Positions 1-9,322 of a stretch of DNA of 64,000 bases are shown piece after piece. The stretch is from Planctomycetota bacterium (GTDB lineage Bacteria > Planctomycetota > PLA2 > JAEUHO01), in contig JADZCA010000010.1 of the NCBI GenBank assembly GCA_020851795.1, forward strand, positions 1 through 64,000, in the 5' to 3' direction. How positions within the stretch are numbered: position 1 is the first letter of the stretch; each line of letters opens with the position of its first letter. The position numbers and the translations under genes are program-made. The notes beneath the pieces are model-generated. The model did no database searches. It saw nothing but the letters and a program-made list of their open reading frames with translations, and was not told the origin of the DNA.

Positions 1-16
1 CGTCGCGTGCGTGGGC

Positions 17-88
17 GACGAGATCCCCCGGGCCTCGGGTTCGAACGCGAAGGTCGCCGGGAGAGGACCGGGTGCCGTGGCGCGCGGA
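17..88. repeat. Diverged direct repeat, copy A
   Basis: This stretch of about 72 bp matches 933-1002 in the same orientation with scattered mismatches. Shared words are gagatcc, gcgaaggtcgccgg versus gcgaggtcgccgg, and aggaccggg followed by gccg(t/c)ggcgcgcgga. The two copies flank the orphan gene at 228-671 and the transposase remnant at 689-820. No coding frame is obviously conserved between them, so an intergenic repeat family or the scar of an insertion is more likely than a duplicated gene. Confidence 0.6.
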
Positions 89-102
89 CGGTGGTACTTG
101 GT

Positions 103-130
103 GGAAAGGTACGCGGCTCGGTACCTTTCC
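103..130. repeat. Perfect 10-bp inverted repeat with 8-nt loop
   Basis: The arms are ggaaaggtac (103-112) and gtacctttcc (121-130), separated by an 8-nt loop. The ttgg before the left arm and the caa after the right arm can extend the stem after a one-base bulge. No T-run follows on either strand. It could be a terminator for a gene left of the window, an operator or an IS end. The arms are noticeably richer in A+T than the surroundings. Confidence 0.55.
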
Positions 131-227
131 CAAGGTGGCGGCGGGCGGCGCAGCTGTCGGCGTCGGGGCGGGCGGATACGCGGTTTGGGACGCGGTGACT
201 CCCGAAGGAACCGCTGGGAAGTGATTG

Positions 228-671
228 ATGAACACGGTCTTGGCCTTCCAGAGTCGGTCCTTCCCGGCTGGCGCTGCCACAGATCCTGCCAAGTCCGAGG
301 CCGACTCCGGTGGAGTGCCCCTGCTGGCTCTGCTCCTTGAGTTCCTGGATGCAAAGGGTTTCACCCGGGCGTCGGGTCCGACACTGGAAGGATCCGGCAG
401 CAGCGCATATGTGAAATGTGATCACGGCCGCGGCGCAATCCATTTGACGTGGTACACGAGCGGCGGTCGCCGTGGTCGAGGCTGCATCCTGTGGACTCTC
501 CAGGTGGGACCATGCCGAAGTGGCGGGCTTCGACAGGCGTTCCGACGGGTGCTCGGATCTCCGGACGTGGGGCGAGGCGCAGTGCTTCAGGCCATCCAAC
601 TGGTTCTGAGCGAGCACACGGAGGAGTTCTTCGACGTGCGCACCTGCACGTGGGCGGAGCTGGATCAGTGA
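228..671 (+). CDS. Hypothetical protein, 147 aa
   Basis: I do not recognise this family. I start at ATG 228; an in-frame TTG lies directly upstream at 225. The product is soluble with no signal peptide or membrane segment. It has a central region rich in Gly and aromatic residues (around HLTWYTSGGRRGRGCILW) and a C-terminal helical part ending in TCTWAELDQ. Its base composition is less extreme than that of neighbouring genes, and it lies between two copies of a diverged repeat and next to a transposase remnant, so it may have been acquired by transfer. A small orphan of this kind could be an immunity-type protein, but nothing in the sequence shows that. The upstream 1-227 holds only the repeat and the inverted repeat. 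Confidence 0.5.
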   Translation: MNTVLAFQSRSFPAGAATDPAKSEADSGGVPLLALLLEFLDAKGFTRASGPTLEGSGSSAYVKCDHGRGAIHLTWYTSGGRRGRGCILWTLQVGPCRSGGLRQAFRRVLGSPDVGRGAVLQAIQLVLSEHTEEFFDVRTCTWAELDQ

Positions 672-688
672 CGTACCGGCAGGTCCGT

Positions 689-820
689 TCATGGCTTCCT
701 CGGCCTGATCGTGTAGTTCCAGTCCCCGTGGACGCGGTGCTTCCGCAGCCGGATCGTCGCCAGGTCCTCCTCCGGCACCTCGACGCCGGGAAGTACCGAG
801 CCAGGAAAGTAGCGCGCGGA
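689..820 (-). pseudogene. C-terminal remnant of an ISAzo13-type transposase
   Basis: The last 43 codons of a minus-strand frame read like the end of the ISAzo13 (Rhodopirellula-type DDE) transposase family. There is a V-P-E-E-D-L-A helix followed by HRVHGDWNYTIRPRKP and a stop; the G-[DE]-W-N-Y-T-I-x-P-R tail is the recognisable part. Upstream of about residue 1 of this fragment the frame degenerates into Arg/Pro-rich low-complexity sequence with no DDE core, so only the tail survives. The call rests on recollection of the family's C-terminus. A search against ISfinder would settle it. The rest of 672-1108 holds only the repeat copy B. Confidence 0.6.
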
Positions 821-932
821 TCCCGTGACAGAGTCCGTCCGGAGGCGGGTGCCTCGGCGCGAATCGGCGAGACGCCGGATGCGCGTGGCGGGTTCGATGG
901 CGACGGCCGGACACCGCCGCGTCCGTGCTGCG

Positions 933-1002
933 CACGAGATCCGCGGGCCGAGGGTCCGAGCGCGAGGTCGCCGGAACAGGACCGGGCGCCGCGGCGCGCG
1001 GA
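933..1002. repeat. Diverged direct repeat, copy B
   Basis: This is the second copy of the element at 17-88, about 915 bp away and in the same orientation. Compared with copy A it has several substitutions and a few single-base indels. It lies in otherwise gene-free sequence between the transposase remnant and the ferredoxin gene. Confidence 0.6.
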
Positions 1003-1108
1003 TCGACGTGCTCCGCGAGAGGGCGCGCGGCGGCGTCGTCCCCGGGCCCCGCGCCACGCGTAGGTCGAAGGCGCTCCGCCGACCTCGGCGGCTCGTGAGC
1101 CCCTCGGA

Positions 1109-1459
1109 CTACGAGCCCTGTATCCCGGGCCCCGGCTGCGGCCTCGTACCCTTGCCCGAGAACCCCTCCATCTTCGTCACGACGAGGTCGTGGCGGTCCG
1201 AGGCGAGCTGGGCCTGGCAGGCGAGACGCATCGGCCCCGTGCAGCCCCGCAGCTTCTCGAGCGGCGTGGGCGGGGTGAGCGCGTCGGCCGGCTCCACCTT
1301 CACGCGGCAGGTGCCGCACGTCCCCGCGCCTCGGCAGTTGATCGCCTTCGCGAGCCCGTTGTAGAGCGGGATCCCCGCGCCGAGCGCGACGCGGCGCAGG
1401 TTCGAGAGCGGGCCGACGCGGACCGTCTTGCCCGCGTTGACGAACGTGACGTTGGCCAT
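1109..1459 (-). CDS. [2Fe-2S] ferredoxin
   Basis: This 116-residue product has the plant/cyanobacterial-type Fer2 fold. The signature is INCRGAGTCGTCRV, giving Cys ligands in a C-x5-C-x2-C arrangement, with a fourth Cys in RLACQAQ. It is a small soluble electron carrier; the redox partner is not encoded next to it. The N-terminus (MANVTFVNAGKTVRV) is the expected first beta strand, so the ATG at 1459 is right. There is no Shine-Dalgarno sequence. Instead a TACGGT hexamer ends 6 nt before the ATG, suggesting a leaderless transcript. The tail after residue 100 (KGTRPQPGPGIQGS) is a short disordered extension. It is divergent from the DUF1800 gene. Confidence 0.88.
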   Translation of the reverse strand: MANVTFVNAGKTVRVGPLSNLRRVALGAGIPLYNGLAKAINCRGAGTCGTCRVKVEPADALTPPTPLEKLRGCTGPMRLACQAQLASDRHDLVVTKMEGFSGKGTRPQPGPGIQGS

Positions 1460-1465
1460 GCGCGC

Positions 1466-1471
1466 ACCGTA
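1466..1471 (-). promoter_or_regulatory. Candidate -10 element (TACGGT), leaderless
   Basis: TACGGT on the minus strand ends 6 nt before the ferredoxin ATG, which would put the transcription start at or beside the start codon. The same arrangement recurs before other first genes in the window. Confidence 0.4.
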
Positions 1472-1575
1472 TCCGCGCGCGGCCGCCCGTCCAAGTCCCG
1501 GGCACGGACGACGCGCCCGCGCGACACCGCACGTCGCGCGGATTCGACTCCAGCGACGCGCGCGACGCGTCGACG

Positions 1576-1581
1576 TATACT
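1576..1581 (+). promoter_or_regulatory. Candidate -10 element (TATACT)
   Basis: TATACT is one mismatch from TATAAT and is a rare A/T-rich word in this genome. It lies 33 nt before the DUF1800 ATG, leaving a leader of about 26 nt that contains GAGGTC as a ribosome binding site. No clear -35 was seen. Confidence 0.45.
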
Positions 1582-1614
1582 CCCGACGGGTGGGTGCGGG
1601 ACCGCGAGGTCCCC

Positions 1615-3168
<1,554 letters not shown>

Positions 3169-3177
3169 GAGGCCGTC

Positions 3178-4431
3178 GTGGACCGCACCCTCTCCGCCCG
3201 CGGCCTGTCGCGCCGCACGCTGCTCTCCCGCCTGACGCTGGGCCTCGGCTCGGCCGCGCTGCTGCCGCACCTCTCCGCGCGCCGCGCGCTCGCCGCCGTG
3301 GGCACCAAGCCCACCTTCCTCGTGGTCGTCAACCAGTTCGGCGGCAACGACTCGATGAACACGTACGTGCCCTACGGGCTCGGCGCGTACCACGACGCGC
3401 GCCCGCGCATCGGGCTCGCCGACGAGGAGGTGCTGCCCATCGTGCCCGGCGAGGGGCTGCACCCGTCGCTCGCGCCGATCCACCCGCTGTGGGCGGCGGG
3501 CGACCTCGCGGTGGTGCGCCAGACCGGCTACCCGGACCCGAACCTCTCGCACTTCGAGAGCGCCGACATCTGGAGCCGGGGCGTGCGCGACCTCGGCCGG
3601 ACCACCGACGCGCGCGGCTGGATCGGGCGCGCCGCCGACCTCCACTTCCCGGGCGCGCTCGACGTCGTCGGGCTCGGCGTCGGCCGGCGCCCGGACTTCG
3701 TCGCCGACGTCGCCAAGCCGCTCGCCCTCGACGGGCTCTCGTCGTACGGCCCGGGCGACCGCGCGGTGCCGTGGTGGGAGCTCTCGCACCGCGACGCGAC
3801 GGCGCGCGCGATGCTCGCCGCGGGGTCGGTCGCCGAGACGTCGCCCGGCAAGGACCTGCGGCGCTCGCTGCGCAACGCCTACGACCTCGTCGACGTCGTG
3901 CGGCAGGCCGACGAGGCCTACACCTCGACGGTGGAGTACCCCGACTCGTCCTTCGCGGCGCGGCTGCGCGACGTCGCCAAGCTGGTGCGCGCCGACCTCG
4001 GCGGGCGCATCTTCTACACGGGGCTGGGCGGCTGGGACACGCACGCCGACCAAGCCGGCTGGCACGCGGGCCTGCTCTCCGAGGTCGCCACGTCGCTCGA
4101 CGCGTTCCAGCGCGACCTCGCCGCGATGGGGGCGTGGGACCGGGCGCTCGTCCTCGTCATCACCGAGTTCGGGCGTCGCAACTACGACAACGCGAGCAGC
4201 GGCACCGACCACGGGCACGGCCAGAACGTGCTGGCGCTGGGCGGCGCGCTGCACGGCGGCGTGTACGGCCCCGCCTACACCGCCTCGACGATCACCGCGA
4301 ACGAGCAGATCCCCGGCGTCGTGGACTTCCGGGCGATCTACACGAACGTGCTGCGCGCGCACCTCGGCGTGGACCCGGCGGGCGTCTTCCCGGAGACGTG
4401 GTCGGGCGACACGGAGGTGCCGCTCTTCTGA
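3178..4431 (+). CDS. DUF1501 family Tat-exported protein
   Basis: This 417-residue protein begins with GTG 3178, preceded by AGGAGG that overlaps the stop of the DUF1800 gene, so the two are translationally linked. The N-terminus carries a twin-arginine signal (LSRRTLLSRLTLG) followed by a hydrophobic stretch and an Ala-rich cleavage region. The DUF1501 core (sulfatase/alkaline-phosphatase-like superfamily) is seen in VVVNQFGGNDSMNTYVPYG, YTGLGGWDTHADQ, VLVITEFGRR and GTDHGHGQNVLALGG, with Asp and His residues at the expected metal-site positions. Function is unknown; it probably acts in the periplasm together with the DUF1800 partner. Confidence 0.88.
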   Translation: MDRTLSARGLSRRTLLSRLTLGLGSAALLPHLSARRALAAVGTKPTFLVVVNQFGGNDSMNTYVPYGLGAYHDARPRIGLADEEVLPIVPGEGLHPSLAPIHPLWAAGDLAVVRQTGYPDPNLSHFESADIWSRGVRDLGRTTDARGWIGRAADLHFPGALDVVGLGVGRRPDFVADVAKPLALDGLSSYGPGDRAVPWWELSHRDATARAMLAAGSVAETSPGKDLRRSLRNAYDLVDVVRQADEAYTSTVEYPDSSFAARLRDVAKLVRADLGGRIFYTGLGGWDTHADQAGWHAGLLSEVATSLDAFQRDLAAMGAWDRALVLVITEFGRRNYDNASSGTDHGHGQNVLALGGALHGGVYGPAYTASTITANEQIPGVVDFRAIYTNVLRAHLGVDPAGVFPETWSGDTEVPLF

Positions 4432-4609
4432 CGCTCACGCAAAGGACGAGACGCCGCTCGGACAACCCCCCAACCGACGGCGAGCAGTCCCTCGAGGGAG
4501 CGGGACCCTCCGGTTCGTCCCCGGACCCCGCTCCCTCATTCTCCTCTCCCGCACGTCGCCTCCGGCACGCCCTCGCGGTGCGCGGGTCCGTCATCGCACT
4601 CCCCGAGGG

Positions 4610-4638
4610 GTGACGGGACCCGATCCGGGTCCCGTCAC
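4610..4638. terminator. Bidirectional terminator-like hairpin
   Basis: Perfect 13-bp arms, gtgacgggacccg (4610-4622) and cgggtcccgtcac (4626-4638), surround a 3-nt loop. It lies between the convergent DUF1501 and potD genes, so it can serve both strands. There is no T-run, which is common in very G+C-rich genomes. The rest of the 308-bp gap 4432-4739 holds no convincing gene. Confidence 0.7.
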
Positions 4639-4739
4639 GCACCCCGCGAGCCGGCACAGCACGGGGCGACCGAGGGGCCCGGGCGTCAGCGAGCGCGGGC
4701 GCCCTCGCCCGAGCACGCCCTGCGCGCCACTCGCGGGGG

Positions 4740-5795
4740 TCACTCGGCGCGGACTTCGGTGTAGACGTCCGTGACCTTCTTGAGGTCGTCGCCGAGGTCC
4801 TTGTACTGGTGGAGGCGCTTGCGCACGTCCTCGGGCGCGTAGATCACCGGGTCGTCGCGCACCTCCGGCGGCAGCAGCGGGCCGACGTCCTTGTTGGCGA
4901 GCGCGTAGCGGATCGAGGTGCTGATGCGCGCCGCCACCTTGGGGTCGAGGCAGAAGTCGATGAAGCGGTGCGCGAGCTTCGCGTTGGGCGCGCCCTTGGG
5001 GACCACGAAGTTGTCGATCCAGAGGATCCCGCCCTCCTTGGGGACGGCGAACCCGAACTTGCCCGGCTGCTCCTTCATCGCCTGGGCGACGTCGCCGTTG
5101 TAGGCCATCAGCAGCCACGCCTCGCCCGTCAGGAGGTGGTCCTTCGTCTCGCCCGTGAAGCCCTTGATCGCCTTGCGCCACGCGCGCAGCGCGTCCTTGG
5201 CGTCGGCGAGCGGCTTGTCGGCCACGTCGTTGACGCCGTGCCCGCGGGCGAGCAGCGCCGCCGAGACCACGTCGCGCGCCTCCTCGAGCAGGAACGCGTT
5301 GCCGCCGGCCACCTTGGGGTCCGCGAACGCCGCCCACGAGTCGGGCGCCGTCTTCACCTTGTCGGTGCGCCACGCCACGCCGACCGTGCCCCACGTGTAG
5401 GGCACCGACCACGCGCCGTCGGGGTCGGCCTGGCGCTTGGCGAACTCGGGGTCGGCGTGCGACGCGTTGGGCAGCTGCGCGCGGTCGATGCGCTCGACGA
5501 GGCCCCGCGCGATCAGCGCCGGCAGGATCACGTCGCTGGGGACCGCGAGGTCGAAGCCGGTGTCCTTGCCCTCGAGCCGGGCGAGCAGCTCGTCGTTGCT
5601 GCTGTAGTTCCACGGGACCTCGACCGTGCACCCCGCCGCCTTCTCGAAGTCGGCGATCACGTCGTCGGGCATGTAGTTCGTCCAGATCGTCATCCGCAGC
5701 ACCGGCGCCGCGGCCTCGGTGCGGGCCGGGGCGGCGCACAGCGCGAGCGCGAGGACGGCGAGGACGCGGACGAGGCGCGAGGTCGGGGCGGCCAT
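4740..5795 (-). CDS. potD: Spermidine/putrescine ABC transporter substrate-binding protein
   Basis: The product is a 351-residue periplasmic binding protein of the PotD/PotF family. I start at the ATG at 5795, which has GGAGC just upstream and begins a clear signal peptide (VRVLAVLALALCAAPARTEA). The mature protein starts with RMTIWTNYMPDDVIADFEK, the family's first strand and helix. Further family features are SNDELLARLEG, DLAVPSDVILPALIARG, WSVPYTWGTVGVAWR and FIDFCLDPKVAARIS. It should deliver a polyamine or similar cationic ligand to the PotBC permease encoded at 6584-8231, from which it is separated by an oppositely oriented STAS gene. It has its own TAGGAT-type promoter, so it is not simply the last gene of the pot operon. 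Confidence 0.88.
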   Translation of the reverse strand: MAAPTSRLVRVLAVLALALCAAPARTEAAAPVLRMTIWTNYMPDDVIADFEKAAGCTVEVPWNYSSNDELLARLEGKDTGFDLAVPSDVILPALIARGLVERIDRAQLPNASHADPEFAKRQADPDGAWSVPYTWGTVGVAWRTDKVKTAPDSWAAFADPKVAGGNAFLLEEARDVVSAALLARGHGVNDVADKPLADAKDALRAWRKAIKGFTGETKDHLLTGEAWLLMAYNGDVAQAMKEQPGKFGFAVPKEGGILWIDNFVVPKGAPNAKLAHRFIDFCLDPKVAARISTSIRYALANKDVGPLLPPEVRDDPVIYAPEDVRKRLHQYKDLGDDLKKVTDVYTEVRAE

Positions 5796-5820
5796 CGGGG
5801 GGCTCCGGGGACGGCGCGCC

Positions 5821-5826
5821 ATCCTA
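5821..5826 (-). promoter_or_regulatory. Candidate -10 element (TAGGAT) for potD
   Basis: TAGGAT on the minus strand leaves a 25-nt leader containing GGAGC before the potD ATG. Confidence 0.4.
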
Positions 5827-5912
5827 CGGCCCCGCCTCCCCTGCGCGGCGCGGTCCGGGCGGGCCGCGGGACCCGTGCCGGCCCGGGGACGCCGTCGCCC
5901 GACGCCGTGCGG

Positions 5913-5918
5913 TAGCCT
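5913..5918 (+). promoter_or_regulatory. Candidate -10 element (TAGCCT), leaderless
   Basis: TAGCCT ends 7 nt before the GTG of the STAS gene, and there is no Shine-Dalgarno sequence in between. It lies back to back with the potD promoter. Confidence 0.4.
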
Positions 5919-5925
5919 CGGCGGC

Positions 5926-6306
5926 GTGGACCTCGAGCGTGACCCCGACGTGTGGGTGTTCCGGGCCGGCCCGGGCGAGCCCGCCAACGCCGCGGGCGGC
6001 GACCTCCGCGACCTCGGGGACGAGGTCGCGGCGCCGCTCCCGCCGTCGCGCTGGCACCGGGCGCTCGAAGACGCGCTCGCGTCGCCGACCGCCGTCCCGC
6101 GCCACCTCGTCGTCGACGTGTCGGCGATGCACGCGCTGACGGTCGAGGACCTCGGGTTCCTCGTCCGCGTCGGCGACCGCCTCGCCGCGCGCGGGGCCCG
6201 CACGTCCCTCGTGGGGACCCCTCGAGTCGCGCGCCAGGTCGCCGTCCTCGGGCTCGACGCGCGGTGGCCGGTGCACGCGAGCGTGCAGGACGCGCTCCGC
6301 GGCTGA
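5926..6306 (+). CDS. STAS-domain protein (anti-sigma factor antagonist-like)
   Basis: The product is 126 residues from GTG 5926. It looks like a single STAS domain: a strand-loop HLVVDVSAMHALTVEDLGFL followed by LVRVGDRLAARGARTSLVG and VARQVAVLGLDARWPV. The loop that normally carries the phosphorylatable Ser/Thr of SpoIIAA-type antagonists reads DVSAMHALTVED, so a Ser and a Thr are available but the canonical D-S-S-G-L core is not kept. No anti-sigma kinase is next door. Its position between potD and potCBA on the opposite strand suggests insertion into a once continuous pot locus. The start lacks a ribosome binding site and is probably leaderless. Confidence 0.65.
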   Translation: MDLERDPDVWVFRAGPGEPANAAGGDLRDLGDEVAAPLPPSRWHRALEDALASPTAVPRHLVVDVSAMHALTVEDLGFLVRVGDRLAARGARTSLVGTPRVARQVAVLGLDARWPVHASVQDALRG

Positions 6307-6583
6307 CCGGCCCACCGCCGCGCCGCCGCCCGTCGGCGCTCGTCAGGCGTAGCCCGCCGATTTCACGAGCCGACGAGGTCGGGGCGGCGGCTTCGGCCCG
6401 GGCGTGACGTGGGGGCCCGTCGCGATTCGATGCGCGTCGCCACGCGTCGTCCGCTCCTCGGCGTGGTGCCAGAACACGCCGTCGTCGCGGCCGGCGCGCG
6501 CCCGGGCCGAATCCGCGAGCCCCGACGGGGGCCTGACGTGCGTTCGGCGCTCGACGGGCCTCGTCACTCGTGAACTCGGCGGG

Positions 6584-7378
6584 CTAGGAGCGCTGCGCGG
6601 TCCCCGCACGCACCGAGCGCAGCGCGAGGAAGGCGAGCAGGAACGTGGCCGCGAGCGAGAGCGTGGCGAGCGCGTTGAGCAGCGTCGTCGGGCTCTTGGT
6701 CACCTTGCCGGCCACCCAGACCGGCAGGGTGGGCTCGATGGGCTTGTGCAGGAAGAACGTCACCATGAAGTCGTCGAAGGAGATCGTGAACGCGAGCAGG
6801 CCCGCGGCCACCAGCGCCGGGGTGAGGTGGGGGACCACGACGTGCCACGTCGCGCGCCGCCGCGTCGCGCCGAGGTCGCGCGCCGCCTCGACCAGCGTCG
6901 GGTCCAACGTCGCGAGCCGCGCCCGCACGACGACGAGGGCGAACGACGCGGCGATCGTCGTGTGGGCGAGGAGCAGCGAGAGGAAGCCGGGCTCGAGCCC
7001 GAGCAGGTGGTACGCCGTCGAGAACGACACGCCGAGCACGACGTCGGGCAGCACGATGGGCAGCGACCAGAGCGCCAGCAGGGCGCCCGAGAGCAGGCGG
7101 CCCGCGCGCCGCAGCCCGAGCGCCGTCGCGGCCGAGAGCACCACCGCGAGGCCCGCCGTCGCCGCGGCCAGCCGCAGCGAGAGCAGGATCGGCGCGCGCG
7201 CGGCCCGCGCGTCGCGGTCGGCGCCCTCGAGCAGGCGCTCGTACCACGCGGTGGAGGCGCCCTCCCACTGCGCGGCGCGCAGCCCGTGGTTGAACGAGTA
7301 GACCGCGAGCACCACGACGGGCACGTAGAGGAAGGCGACCACCGCCCACCCCGCCACCGAGAGCCCGCGGCTACGCAC
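6584..7378 (-). CDS. potC: Spermidine/putrescine ABC transporter permease (PotC-type)
   Basis: This 264-residue inner-membrane permease has about six hydrophobic segments, the first being VAGWAVVAFLYVPVVVLAVYS. The family start (VPVVVLAVYSFN) and the EAA-type cytoplasmic loop (LVEAARDLGATRRRATWHVV) are present, and that loop contacts the ATPase. The gene starts with GTG at 7378, 8 nt inside the end of potB, so the two are coupled. It forms the translocation path with PotB. The 277 bp downstream (6307-6583) between it and the STAS gene show no gene. Confidence 0.9.
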   Translation of the reverse strand: MRSRGLSVAGWAVVAFLYVPVVVLAVYSFNHGLRAAQWEGASTAWYERLLEGADRDARAARAPILLSLRLAAATAGLAVVLSAATALGLRRAGRLLSGALLALWSLPIVLPDVVLGVSFSTAYHLLGLEPGFLSLLLAHTTIAASFALVVVRARLATLDPTLVEAARDLGATRRRATWHVVVPHLTPALVAAGLLAFTISFDDFMVTFFLHKPIEPTLPVWVAGKVTKSPTTLLNALATLSLAATFLLAFLALRSVRAGTAQRS

Positions 7379-8231
7379 GGGCCACCCGCTTGGCGAGCGC
7401 GACGGGGAGCAGCGCGAGCAGCGCGGCCGCCGCGAGCGCGGCGCCCAGCGCCGAGCCCAGCGGCCAGTCGCGCGCCTTCATGAACTGGTCCTGCGTCAGC
7501 TGGCCGACCATGTACGTGTCGTCGCCGCCGAGCAGGGCCGGCGTCACGAACGCCGCGAGGCTGGGGACGAACACGAGCATCGCGCCGGCCACGGTGCCCG
7601 CCAGCGTCAGCGGGAACGCCACGGAGACGAAGGTGCGCACGGGGCCCGCGCCGAGGTCGCGCGCCGCGTGCAGCAGGTCGCGGTCGAGGCGCTCGACGGC
7701 GACGTAGATCGGCAGCACGGCGAAGGGGAGGTAGCCGTAGACGAGCCCGACGACGACCGCGCCCTCGGTGTTGAGGAAGGACACGGGGCCCGCGCCGAGC
7801 AGCCCGAGCAGCTCGTTCACGGGGCCCTCGGTGCGCAGCAGGATCTTCCAGGCGTACGTGCGGAGCAGGAACGACGTCCACGACGGCACGACGACGAGCA
7901 GGAGCAGCAGCGCGCGGCGACGGAGCGGGGCCCGCGCGATCCACCACGCCGTCGGCGTCGCGAGCAGGACGCAGAGCAGCGTCGCGACGCCCGCGATGCG
8001 CGCGGAGCGCCACGCGGTGCGCGAGACGAGCTCGCCGCGCGAGGCGATCCACGACCACGCCTGCAGCGAGCCGTCGTGCTGCACGCCGCCCGAGGGCGGC
8101 CTCGAGCCCGTGCTCGTGACCACCATCACCACGAGCGGGAGCAGCAGGAGCAGCGCCGCCCACGCGACGGGGAGCGCCAACGTCGCGGCCTTCGACACGG
8201 GCCCCGCGCGCTCGGTGGGCGGCGGGCTCAC
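7371..8231 (-). CDS. potB: Spermidine/putrescine ABC transporter permease (PotB-type)
   Basis: The product has 286 residues. I chose the GTG at 8231, which overlaps the stop of the ATPase gene by 4 nt (GTGA), because the much longer open frame upstream is only an overlap with the ATPase gene. Hydrophobic segments begin with ALPVAWAALLLLLPLVVMVV. Family features are SFLLRTYAWKILLR, PVSFLNTEGAVVVGLVYGYL and the EAA loop LLHAARDLGAGPVRTFVSVA. It should pair with PotC in the inner membrane. Confidence 0.9.
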   Translation of the reverse strand: MSPPPTERAGPVSKAATLALPVAWAALLLLLPLVVMVVTSTGSRPPSGGVQHDGSLQAWSWIASRGELVSRTAWRSARIAGVATLLCVLLATPTAWWIARAPLRRRALLLLLVVVPSWTSFLLRTYAWKILLRTEGPVNELLGLLGAGPVSFLNTEGAVVVGLVYGYLPFAVLPIYVAVERLDRDLLHAARDLGAGPVRTFVSVAFPLTLAGTVAGAMLVFVPSLAAFVTPALLGGDDTYMVGQLTQDQFMKARDWPLGSALGAALAAAALLALLPVALAKRVARA

Positions 8232-9289
8232 GCGGGCTCCGGCGGCAGCAGCCACACGTCCTCGGGGTCCACGTGCAGCGTCACGCGCGCGCCCTTCGCG
8301 GGGGGGGCGCCGTCGGCGGCGACGCCCTGCACGAGCGCGCCGGCGCCGCCGACGCGCACCGACACGCGGGTCGTCGCGCCGAGGAACACGACGTCCTCGA
8401 CGAGGCCGGAGAGGTCGCCGGCGGGCGCGCCCGCGCGCTCGGGCTGGACGAGCACGCGCTCCTCGCGGACGGCGGCGAAGGCCGCGCCCGGGCGCGGCTC
8501 GGCGGTCTCGAGCACGAGGCCGCCCTCGGTGCGGAACCGGCGTCCGTCGGGCTCGGGGCGGCCCGGCAGCAGGTTGCCCACGCCGAGGAAGGCCGCGACG
8601 AAGCGGCTCGCCGGGCGGCGGTACACGTCGCGCGGGGCGCCCTGCTGCGCGACGAGGCCGCGGTGGAGCACGGCCACGCGGTCGGCGAGGCGGAACGCCT
8701 CCTCCTGGTCGTGGGTGACGTGGAGGAACGTGAGCCCGACGCGGTGCTGCAGGTCGCGCAGCTCGTCCTGCATCGCGCGCCGCAGCTGGAGGTCGAGCGC
8801 GCCCAGCGGCTCGTCGAGCAGCACGATCGCCGGGCGCGGCACCAGCGCGCGCGCGAGCGCGACGCGCTGCTTCTCGCCGCCCGACAGCGTCGCGACCGGG
8901 CGCCGGCCGTACCCGTCGAGGCGCACCATCGCGAGCGCCTCGGCGGCGCGCGCGCGCCGCTCGCGGCGGCCGGTGCCACGCATGCGCAGCGGGAACGCGA
9001 CGTTGTCCTCGACGCACAGGTGGGGGAACAGCGCGTAGTGCTGGAACACCGTGTGGACGGGGCGCTGCTCGGGCGGGTCGGCGGTCACGTCGCGCCCGCC
9101 GATCACGACGCGTCCGGCGTCGGGCGACTCGTGGCCGCCCACGATGCGCAGCAGCGTGGACTTGCCGCACCCCGACGGCCCGACGAGCGCGTAGAACGAC
9201 CCCTTCTCGACGACGAGGTCCACGCCGCCGAGCGCGGGGACGCCCGCGAAGGCCTTCCGGATGCCCGTCGCCTCGAGGTCGAAGCTCAC
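8228..9289 (-). CDS. potA: Spermidine/putrescine ABC transporter ATPase
   Basis: The product has 353 residues. The ATPase domain has Walker A GPSGCGKST, signature LSGGEKQRVALARAL, Walker B AIVLLDEPLGALD and the switch His in LHVTHDQEEA. A C-terminal TOBE-type domain spans roughly residues 240-353. The tail ends DPEDVWLLPPEPA. It is the first gene of potA-potB-potC. The start is GTG 9289 without a ribosome binding site; a TAGGCT hexamer ends 9 nt before it. The ligand class is inferred from all four components together; another cationic compound is possible. Confidence 0.9.
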   Translation of the reverse strand: MSFDLEATGIRKAFAGVPALGGVDLVVEKGSFYALVGPSGCGKSTLLRIVGGHESPDAGRVVIGGRDVTADPPEQRPVHTVFQHYALFPHLCVEDNVAFPLRMRGTGRRERRARAAEALAMVRLDGYGRRPVATLSGGEKQRVALARALVPRPAIVLLDEPLGALDLQLRRAMQDELRDLQHRVGLTFLHVTHDQEEAFRLADRVAVLHRGLVAQQGAPRDVYRRPASRFVAAFLGVGNLLPGRPEPDGRRFRTEGGLVLETAEPRPGAAFAAVREERVLVQPERAGAPAGDLSGLVEDVVFLGATTRVSVRVGGAGALVQGVAADGAPPAKGARVTLHVDPEDVWLLPPEPA

Positions 9290-9298
9290 GGGCGGCAG

Positions 9299-9304
9299 AG
9301 CCTA
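9299..9304 (-). promoter_or_regulatory. Candidate -10 element (TAGGCT), leaderless
   Basis: TAGGCT on the minus strand ends 9 nt before the potA GTG. The gap to the upstream oxidase gene is only 33 bp, so read-through from that gene is also possible. Confidence 0.35.
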
Positions 9305-9322
9305 CGGACCCGGGGGTCGGGG

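Noticed and set aside
689..1057. Full-length 122-aa minus-strand protein
   Set aside because: Only the last 43 residues resemble a known family; the rest is Arg/Pro-rich and crosses repeat copy B.
4432..4739. Open frames across the gap between DUF1501 and potD
   Set aside because: They are extensions or shadows of neighbouring genes in G+C-rich DNA; the hairpin at 4610-4638 fits a terminator region.
6343..6609. Short minus-strand open frame after the STAS gene
   Set aside because: It overlaps the end of potC, has Arg/Pro-rich low-complexity translation and no ribosome binding site.
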